A stretch of DNA of 64,000 nt from the NCBI GenBank assembly GCA_038400315.1, contig CP151667.1, positions 1,995,174-2,059,173 on the forward strand, written 5' to 3'. Below are positions 44,756 through 52,100 of this stretch, piece by piece; the first letter of the stretch is position 1, and each line of letters opens with the position of its first letter. Position numbers and translations under genes: made by a program. The stretch is from Isosphaeraceae bacterium EP7 (GTDB lineage: Bacteria > Planctomycetota > Planctomycetia > Isosphaerales > Isosphaeraceae). The notes under the pieces are model-generated. The model searched no databases, had not been told where the DNA came from, and worked only from the letters and a program-made list of their open reading frames with translations.

Positions 44756-45817
44756 TCACTTCGGGCTGGACTTCAGGGCCTTCTCGACTGCACTCCGGAC
44801 CCGGTCGGGGCCAACTTCGATGTCGATGATCGTGCCATCACGGTCGACGAGGAAGCTGGCAGGGATCTCGTCGACGCCGTAGAGCTTGGTCGGGCACTGC
44901 TCGCTCGGTTCGCCATCAAGGACGATATTCGGCCAGTCGATACCCGCGGCGATGAGCAGCCTGCGGACGGCGGGGAGGGCCTTGGCCCGGGTGCCAACGT
45001 CGGACTTCTTGCTGTCGACGTTCACGCCGAGCACGACGAATCCGTCGCCCTGGTACGCGGCACTGGTGGAGGCCAGGGCCGGCATGGCTTCCAGGCAGGG
45101 GGGGCACCAGGTCGCCCAGAAGTCGACCAGGATGACCTTACCTTTGAAGTCGGACAGGTGAATGTCCTTGCCGTCGACATCCTTGCCGATGATCTCGGGG
45201 GCCGACTTGCCGAACATCGCCAGGCGGGCGCGACGGGCGGCGAAGTGGGCGCGGACGGGCTTCGACGGGCTCTCGCCGGTGATCTCGCAGACGAGGCGGG
45301 CCTGATCGAAGCGGCCGGCGCGGACGAGGCGTTGGATGGCGGCCTCGCCCAGGCTGATCAGGGTGGCCGCATCGGAGGAGTCGCCCTCGTCATCCGGGCT
45401 CGCCTTGAACGCGGCGGTGAGATCGGCGACCGCCGTCTTGTGATCGCCGCGATCGATCCTGGCGATGATCTTCACCAGCACCGCGAGGGCCCGGACGGCG
45501 GGGTCGCCTCCGGTTTTCGTCAGTCGGGCCTCGGCGGCGGGAAGGGCCTCTGCGTAGAAGTTGCCGGCGACGGCCACCTCGAACAGCTCGCGATAGGCGA
45601 GCTCGGATTCCTCGCCCTGGGCCTTGGCGGCCAGGGCCGTCAGTGCGACGATCCGGCCTCGTTCGAGTTCGGCGAGTCGCCTGGAATGCTCGGCGTTCAG
45701 GGCCTCGAGCCCGGCGAACGGGCTCTTCGAGGCCACGCCGGGCTCGTCGGCTCGGGCTGTGCCAGCCATGGCGAGTGCGGAGGCGGCGAGGAGCACGGCG
45801 CTGCGGGCGAGTCTCAT
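44756..45817 (-). CDS. TlpA-family exported thiol-disulfide oxidoreductase
   Basis: A 353-residue protein with a signal peptide (cleavage near ARA at 21-23), a helical tetratricopeptide-like region at about 30-200, and a C-terminal TlpA-type thioredoxin domain. The redox motif WCPPC is at 237-241. The cis-Pro is in DEIPASFLVDRDGTIIDIEV. It probably reduces periplasmic protein or cytochrome disulfides. It shares the same two-part layout with the Cys-less paralogue at 31308-32354. ATG 45817 has AGGAGC 5 bases upstream; the open frame to 46174 is rejected. It is divergent from the exported protein at 46119. Confidence 0.9.
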   Translation of the reverse strand: MRLARSAVLLAASALAMAGTARADEPGVASKSPFAGLEALNAEHSRRLAELERGRIVALTALAAKAQGEESELAYRELFEVAVAGNFYAEALPAAEARLTKTGGDPAVRALAVLVKIIARIDRGDHKTAVADLTAAFKASPDDEGDSSDAATLISLGEAAIQRLVRAGRFDQARLVCEITGESPSKPVRAHFAARRARLAMFGKSAPEIIGKDVDGKDIHLSDFKGKVILVDFWATWCPPCLEAMPALASTSAAYQGDGFVVLGVNVDSKKSDVGTRAKALPAVRRLLIAAGIDWPNIVLDGEPSEQCPTKLYGVDEIPASFLVDRDGTIIDIEVGPDRVRSAVEKALKSSPK

Positions 45818-46118
45818 GGTTCGCTCCTGAGTTCGCAGGGTGTCAAGGCCCGGCCGGGCCGCCTGGGACGGGCCATTGTCGCATGGATTGGTGACTTTTA
45901 CTTGCCCTGAACCCAGGCGCGGGATACGTTTATCATAGTGCATTCCACGGCAGAAACCTGCCACCGATCGCCGGCGATCGAAGCCCTGAGAATCACCCTC
46001 AGGGAGCTCGACCGCGAGACCGGCGGCGGCGGGGCCGATGGGCATAAACCAACTCGTCGCGCCCGGGTCGTTGGCCGGTCGCTTCAGAATGAATGAAACC
46101 CAACAGGGAGTTGTCCCC
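45818..46118. other. Divergent intergenic region, 301 bases
   Basis: No gene is seen. An inverted repeat of 7-base arms CCCTGAG and CTCAGGG with a 7-base loop lies at 45984-46004, inside the probable leader of the gene at 46119. An A/T-richer patch near 45925-45940 (containing TATCATAG) could hold -10 elements for one or both directions, but I cannot pair it with a convincing -35 box. Confidence 0.4.
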
Positions 46119-47216
46119 ATGATCCGACGACCGATTGCCTTTGCAACTCTCGCGGCGGGCCTGGCGTTTGCCATGCCGGCCCAGGCCCAGTTTGGCGGCT
46201 ATGGCTGGGGCGGCTGGGGCGGGGCCAGCACCGCGCAGGGCGACTACGCGCGCGGGATGGGCATGTTCGCGGAAGGTGCCGGAATCTACAACCAGCAGAC
46301 GGCCGTCGCCAACTCGATCAATGCCGACACCGCCATGCGGTTCAACCAGTACCTCTGGGAGTCGCAGCAGACGCTCAATCAGGAGCGTCAGGCCCGCGTG
46401 ATCCGCACGCGCAACCTGAAGAACGAGTCGGTCAACTCGATCGCCAAGCGCCTGCGAGAGAACCCGTCGACCAGCGACATTCATAGCGGCGACGCCATGA
46501 ACTCGATCCTGGACGAGTTGAACAACCCGAAGCTCTATGTCCGGGGCGTCTCATCGGCCAAGCAGACCGTGCCCGGAACCTTGATCCGCGAGATCCCGTT
46601 CCAGAAGGCCGCGGCAATGATCACGGCCAGCTATGACGAGCTGACCAAGGGCGGGCCCCCCGACTCGCTCAAGACCCCCGAGTTCGAGGCCGAACGGACC
46701 CAGTTCCGGGCGATTGCCGCGAAGATTCGCAAAGAGGAGCAGGAGCAGGGCAACCCGAATGTCGCGACCGTCGACGAGGCCCTGGAAATTATCCGCAAGA
46801 CCCGCGCCAAGGTCGAGACGGTCTACCCGAACAGGACCAGCCGCCAACGCCAGCAGGCCGACCGCTTCCTGAAGGCGACCTATGGCCTACTGAAGATGCT
46901 GGAATCTCCCGGGATCGACGTCCTGCTCGCGGGCGTGGACAAGCGGCCCGAGGTCAGCCTGGGCGAGTTGCTCGCGTTCATGAACGCCTACAACTTCCGC
47001 TTCGGCTCGGCAAATACCTCGGCCCAGCGCAAAGCCTACTCCGACCTGTACCCGGCCCTGGTCAAGCTGAGGACCGAGGCCACCGAGGGCGTGCAGGGCG
47101 TGGCCGCCGCCGACACGCCGGCCCCCCCGGCACCCGACCGGACCAGGCACCCGCAGGAATTCTTCGAGAAGATGGAATACGAGCACGTCGCCCCGAAGGC
47201 GGTCCCGAAGAACTGA
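46119..47216 (+). CDS. Exported helical protein of unknown function, 365 residues
   Basis: I do not recognise this protein. A signal peptide (MIRRPIAFATLAAGLAFAMP, cleavage after AQA) precedes a Gly/Trp-rich stretch of about 14 residues. A long helical region with many Gln, Arg and Asn follows (QQTLNQERQARVIRTRNLKN), and a central segment with IRKTRAKVETVYPNR leads to an Ala/Pro-rich tail. Related Gly/Gln-rich exported proteins occur in other planctomycetes. ATG 46119 follows AGGGAG with 8 bases of spacing; the frame opens at 46038. A very strong hairpin lies 40 bases after its stop codon. Confidence 0.7.
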   Translation: MIRRPIAFATLAAGLAFAMPAQAQFGGYGWGGWGGASTAQGDYARGMGMFAEGAGIYNQQTAVANSINADTAMRFNQYLWESQQTLNQERQARVIRTRNLKNESVNSIAKRLRENPSTSDIHSGDAMNSILDELNNPKLYVRGVSSAKQTVPGTLIREIPFQKAAAMITASYDELTKGGPPDSLKTPEFEAERTQFRAIAAKIRKEEQEQGNPNVATVDEALEIIRKTRAKVETVYPNRTSRQRQQADRFLKATYGLLKMLESPGIDVLLAGVDKRPEVSLGELLAFMNAYNFRFGSANTSAQRKAYSDLYPALVKLRTEATEGVQGVAAADTPAPPAPDRTRHPQEFFEKMEYEHVAPKAVPKN

Positions 47217-47255
47217 CCGGGCCGGAATTCTCGGCCGGAACGCCTGACGCAAACA

Positions 47256-47303
47256 CCCCCTGGGCCCATCCATTGGCCAACGTCAATGGATGGGCCCAGG
47301 GGG
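47256..47303. terminator. Bidirectional terminator with perfect 20-base arms
   Basis: Perfect 20-base arms (47256-47275 and 47284-47303) with an 8-base loop lie between the convergent genes ending at 47216 and 47320. Three T follow on the plus strand, and the minus strand continues TGTTTG. It is the strongest hairpin in the window. Confidence 0.85.
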
Positions 47304-47319
47304 TTTCCGTCGACGGGGC

Positions 47320-49002
47320 TCAGGACGTTACGGTCTCGGCGAGGCGTCGGGGCTCGGCGGCGACCGAGGGACGCAGGACGACGTGCCTGGCCCACTCGGG
47401 CCGTGTCGTCGGGAAGTCGGATCGGGTGTGGACCCCGCGCGACTCCTCACGGGCAGTCGCCGCGGCGATCATCAGCCTCGCGATGGTGAGCATGTTCTGA
47501 AGGGTCCAGCCCGAGGGATCATCGAAGGTGGCGTTCAGGCCGTAGCGGCACCAGGCGTCGACCTGTTCGGCGGCGTCCCGCAGGCCGCCGGATTCGCGGG
47601 TGATCCCCACGGATCGCCACATCAGCGCGCGGAGCGATTCCCGGACGTCTGCAAGATCGAGAATCGACCGCTGGCCGTGAGATGAGAGGGACTCGACGGG
47701 GGGGACTTCCAGGCGGGCGGCCCCGGAGGCGAGCAAAGTCCGGCTGATGTCGTCGCCGGCGCGGGCGCCGTGGACGAGCCCTTCGAGCAGGCTGTTCGAC
47801 GCGAGCCGGTTGGCCCCGTGCAGGCCCGAGCTAGTGACCTCGCCCGCGGCCCAGAGCCCAGGGACGGCCGTCCGGCCGTCGTCGTCGATGATCACCCCGC
47901 CGACCATGTAATGGGCGCCCGGGCGCACGGGGATGGGGTCCCGGGTGATATCGAGATCGAAGTTGCGGCAGAGCTTGTCGATTCCCGGGAAGCGGCGGCG
48001 GATGAATTCGGCGTCGAGATGCTTCAGATCCAGGTAAACGCACGGGTGCTGGGTCTTGGCCATCTGGGCGGTGATGGCACGCGACACGTCGTCGCGCGGG
48101 GCGAGCTCGGCCAGGCGGTGGGCGGCGGGCATGAACCGCTCGCCGTGGCGGTCGCGGAGGTAGGCCCCTTCGCCGCGGAGGGCCTCGGTGAGCAGGTGCC
48201 GCGACGACCCGGCGATGTAGAGCACGGTCGGGTGGAACTGCATGAATTCCATGTCGCGCAGGTCGGCCCCGGCCCGAAAGGCCAGGGCGTGGCCGTCGCC
48301 GGTTGCGATCGGAGGGTTGGTCGTCTCGCGGTAGAGCTGGCCGGCCCCGCCGGTGGCGAGCACGACGGCCCGCGCCCAGATGAGGCTGAGCCCTCGGCGG
48401 CGGTCCCAGACCAGGGCACCCCGGCACCGCCCTTCGTGGGTGAGCAAGTCGACGGTGAAGCTGTTCTGCCAGATGCGGATCCCGGCCCGGTGGCGGACCC
48501 GTTCGATGACGGCGCGCATGATCTCGCGGCCAGTGGCGTCGCCCATGGCATGGACGATCCGGGCATGCGAGTGGCCGCCTTCGAGCCCGAGCGACACGTG
48601 GCCGTCGACCTCGTCGAAGTGGGTGCCCCACTCGACCAGTTCGGCAATGCGCCTGGGGGCTTCGCGCACAACCAGGGCGACAACCTCGGGGTCGCAGAGT
48701 CCTTTGCCCGCGGCAAGGGTGTCGGCGATGTGGTCGGCGAAGCAGTCCTCGGGGTCGAGCACCCCGGCGATCCCCCCTTGGGCGTAGCTGCTGTTGCTCT
48801 CGCGGATCTCGTCCTTGGTGACGACCAGGACGCGCAAGGACTCGTCGATTCCAAGGGCCGCTCGCAGGCCGGCGACCCCTCCGCCGATGACGAGGACATC
48901 GGCGAAGTGGTGGGGGAGGTCGCGCGGGTCGAAACCGGCCAGATAGCGACGGAGCGGAGGCAGGGGGGTCAGGATCTCGGGTTCGAGCGGCTTGGGGTCC
49001 AT
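47320..49002 (-). CDS. nadB: L-aspartate oxidase
   Basis: A 560-residue FAD flavoprotein of the succinate dehydrogenase/fumarate reductase family that oxidises L-aspartate to iminoaspartate in de novo NAD synthesis. The FAD motif VLVIGGGVAGLRAALG is at about 37-51. SNSSYAQGGIAGVLDPEDCF and EGGHSHARIVHAMGDATGRE are typical of NadB, followed by FMQFHPTVLY, EALRGEGAYL and the C-terminal GEVTSSGLHGANRLASNSLL. ATG 49002 is the last start before the conserved region; no strong ribosome-binding site precedes it. The open frame to 49260 overlaps the hairpin and the next gene and is rejected. nadA and nadC are not in the window. Confidence 0.93.
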   Translation of the reverse strand: MDPKPLEPEILTPLPPLRRYLAGFDPRDLPHHFADVLVIGGGVAGLRAALGIDESLRVLVVTKDEIRESNSSYAQGGIAGVLDPEDCFADHIADTLAAGKGLCDPEVVALVVREAPRRIAELVEWGTHFDEVDGHVSLGLEGGHSHARIVHAMGDATGREIMRAVIERVRHRAGIRIWQNSFTVDLLTHEGRCRGALVWDRRRGLSLIWARAVVLATGGAGQLYRETTNPPIATGDGHALAFRAGADLRDMEFMQFHPTVLYIAGSSRHLLTEALRGEGAYLRDRHGERFMPAAHRLAELAPRDDVSRAITAQMAKTQHPCVYLDLKHLDAEFIRRRFPGIDKLCRNFDLDITRDPIPVRPGAHYMVGGVIIDDDGRTAVPGLWAAGEVTSSGLHGANRLASNSLLEGLVHGARAGDDISRTLLASGAARLEVPPVESLSSHGQRSILDLADVRESLRALMWRSVGITRESGGLRDAAEQVDAWCRYGLNATFDDPSGWTLQNMLTIARLMIAAATAREESRGVHTRSDFPTTRPEWARHVVLRPSVAAEPRRLAETVTS

Positions 49003-49052
49003 GACGAAGCGTACCAAGGTCGACACGTCGAGGCCGCGGCTGGGCCAAGACG

Positions 49053-49092
49053 GCGGAGGCCGGCCCGGCACGAGCGTGGGGCCGGCCTCCGC
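49053..49092 (-). terminator. Terminator-like hairpin behind the giant low-complexity gene
   Basis: Perfect 14-base arms GCGGAGGCCGGCCC and GGGCCGGCCTCCGC flank a 12-base loop, which can pair further (CAC with GTG). On the minus strand the hairpin begins 40 bases after the stop codon of the gene ending at 49133 and lies just ahead of nadB. Confidence 0.65.
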
Positions 49093-49132
49093 GAGGATTC
49101 TACGAACGGGCCGATGCGGCAGGGGGCCGGCT

Positions 49133-52100
49133 TCAGCGGCTTCCCCCCTGCGGCGTGGCGGGGGTCCGGGCCGGGGGAGACGGCCGTGACAGGCTGCTGC
49201 GGTACGCCTCGACACGCGAGCGAACTTCGGCCGGGGCCACTGAGCGGGTGCCCTGGACATTGCCCTGGACGGTGTCCTGAGGCAGACCCTTCGTCGACAC
49301 GGTCGACCGGCGATTGAACGACGTCCTGGGGTCGAGAGGCGGCAGGTCCGAAGCGGGAGTGGCCGCGCGACCCTGACCGGGCTTCACGGACAATTCGCGG
49401 CCTTCGCCCGCGGCGGCACTTTCCTTGGGCTTCTTGTAAGACTTGACGAACTGCTCCATCTCGCCGCGGGTCATCCCGGTCTCCTGCTCCATCTGTGGGG
49501 TGACCTTGTCGTTCTTCAGCAGATCGTCGAGTTTGCGCAAGACGAGCTCACTCTGGGGCATGTCCGGGGCCACCTGTTCACCGTCGTTGCCCGCGGGGGG
49601 CTCGGGCGCCCTGGGGCTGGGGGTGGTGGTGTCTGCCTTTGGCGTGCCGCCGTTGGCCTGTCCGCGCCCCCCATTCTGAGGATTGCCCTGGCCTTCTCCG
49701 GCCTCACCTTGCTGGTCTTTCGACTCGCCTTGCTGCCCATCGGGCTGACCCGGCTGAGGGCTGCCCGCCTTGCCGCCCGGCTGGCCCTGGCCACCGGCCT
49801 TCTGACCACCCAATCCGTCCTTGGGCTGACCCTGGCCCGGCTTGCCGCCGGCCTGAGTTGACGAGCCGGGCTGGGTTCCCCCGGGCTCGGACCCACCTTT
49901 TGCCTGTCCTTGTTTCTGGCCCGTCGAGCCGGAACCCTGAGAATCTCCGGCCGCCTCGCCCCCGGTCTTCCCGCTGGGAGTGCCTTTCGAAGAGGAAGAG
50001 TCGCCTTGTCCAGGCTTTCCGGGCTCACCCTGACCTTGTTGGCCCTGACCCGCCTGCTGCCCTAGACCCTCGCCCGCTTGACCCTCTCCCGCCTGGTTTT
50101 CACCAGCTTTGCCCTGACCTTGGCCGGACTGACCTTGGCCGGACTGACCTTGGCCGGACTGACCTTGGCCGGACTGACCTTGGCCGGACTGACCTTGGCC
50201 GGACTGACCTTGGCCTTGTCCCTCACCCTGACCTGTTTCTTGGCCCTTAGATTTTCCCTGTTGCCCCTGGCCCTGCTGGGCTTTTCCTTGTTGTCCCTGA
50301 CCTTGTTGCCCTTGCCCCTGACCTTGCTGATCCTGACCTGATTGTGCCTGCTGACCCTCAGTTTGTTGACCCTGGCCCTGTTGGCCTGTCGCATTCTGAC
50401 CCTCGCTCTGCTGACCCTGACTCGCTTTGCCCTGCTGGCCTTGTTGCCCTTGCTGTCCCTCTGCCTTTCGTCCTTGCTGGCCTTGCTGACCCTCGGACTT
50501 CTGACCCTGCTGGCCTTGGCTCTGCTGTCCTTGTGGACCTCGCTGCGGGTTGCTCTGATCCTGCTGACCCTGATCCTGCTGGCCCTCGGACTTTTGACCT
50601 TCCTGACCCTGCTGCGGTTGGGTCGACTGACCGGGAGGTTTTGAGGCTTCCGGGGTCTGCTGAGCTGGCTGCGAAGACGGTTTCGGCTGCACTCCGGTCT
50701 GGGCTTGCGGGTTCTTAGGCTGGCTGGAAGACGACTTCGGATCGGCCTGGGACGGATTCTCGGGGGCGGAAGGATCCTGCGACTTCTGAGTTGGATCCTG
50801 GGCACCAGGCTGACCTGGCGGCGTGTTTTCAGACTGGCGGCCGCCTTGCGGATTTGTCTGCGACTCACCCGGCTCGGGCTGGGCCTGAGCGGGGGAAGTC
50901 GGCAGGCCGGGCTTCGTGCCTGGTTGCGGCTGGTCGCCGAGCTTCGGGGGTTGGTCGCCGGTTTTGGGGGGCTGGCCGCTGGATCCGGGGGCGGGAGGCT
51001 TGGTTTCCGCTCCGGGCTTGCCGGATTGAGCCTGGGCCGAGTCCTGTGACTTGGTGCCGGACGGAGAGTCCTGATTGCGAGTTCCGGGCGTGCCGGACTT
51101 CGAGTCGGGATTGCCCGCTCCCTCCGGATTCTTCGAACCATCGGCGTTGGGCGACGCCTGCTTCGTGGGGTCGGCCTTCTCGGTCGCCGGCTGGCCGGGC
51201 TTGGTGGCCGGCGTCGTCCCCTTGGGCTGACCAGATTGCGTTGCGTCTGGCGAGGCACCCGGATTGCCGGACTTGGAGTCCTGTCCGGCTTGCGTCTTCG
51301 CGGAATCAGCGGGGCCACCGGGCTTGGCTTCGCCGCTGGCAGATGGCTGGTCAGCCTGAGGCTTGCCATCGGGACTGGCCTGGGAGGCTCCCTGACCCTC
51401 GGGGGTTTTCGCCTTCTGCGAGGCATCTCCGGGGGCCTGATTTCCCTTGGGCTGATTCGAATTCGAGGCCGAAGGGGAGCCGGCCTTGGAGTCGCCGGGA
51501 GCCTGAGCTTGATCGACTCCCTCATTCGCTCCACCGGGGGACTTCTGGGATTCGCCCTTGGCGGTTTCGCCGGACTTGGCCTGGGGATTCGACGACTTGG
51601 TCGCGTCCTTCGAGGCCGCAGAGCTTGCCCCGGATTTGCCAGGCTCGGCGGATTTCAATCCGGACTTGGTGTCGGCCGGATTCTCGCCGGGCTCGGGGGA
51701 AGTTGACTGGCCCGATTCTCCGGGCTGGCCGGCCTGAGGCTTCGTGGTCGAGCCTTCGGCGCCTGGATCCTTGGACTTCGTGGGGTCGGCCCCGGCGGGC
51801 GAGTCGGTCCCCTTGGGCTGGGCTGCAGAGCCGGACTGGTCGCCGCCAGCGGGAGGGTTGCCGGCTTTTGCACCGGACTTTGATGGATCCGTCTTCTGGG
51901 TTCCGTCCTCGGGCTGGGCACCGGTGGGCTTGGGGGCTCCGGTCTGATCGGCAGAGGAGCCTTCGGGCGTCTGGCCCGGCTTCGTTGTAGGCTTCGTTTC
52001 GCCCGGAGCGGTCCCGGATTTCGACTTCTCGGAGTCCGGACCCTTTTGGGAATTCGAGGGCTGACCGGCCTGGTCCTTAGCCGAGCTGGCTCCACCTTTA

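Noticed and set aside
45902-45940. Housekeeping-type promoter near TATCATAG ahead of the exported protein gene at 46119
   Set aside because: TATCAT could be a -10 box, but the only TTG-type hexamer (TTGCCC) is 23 bases away, too far for a normal spacer.
50078-50644. Hydrophobic Leu/Thr/Ala-rich plus-strand frames over the tandem repeat
   Set aside because: They are the reverse reading of the Gln/Gly codons of the giant gene; repetitive TLAGL units follow from the 15-base repeat.
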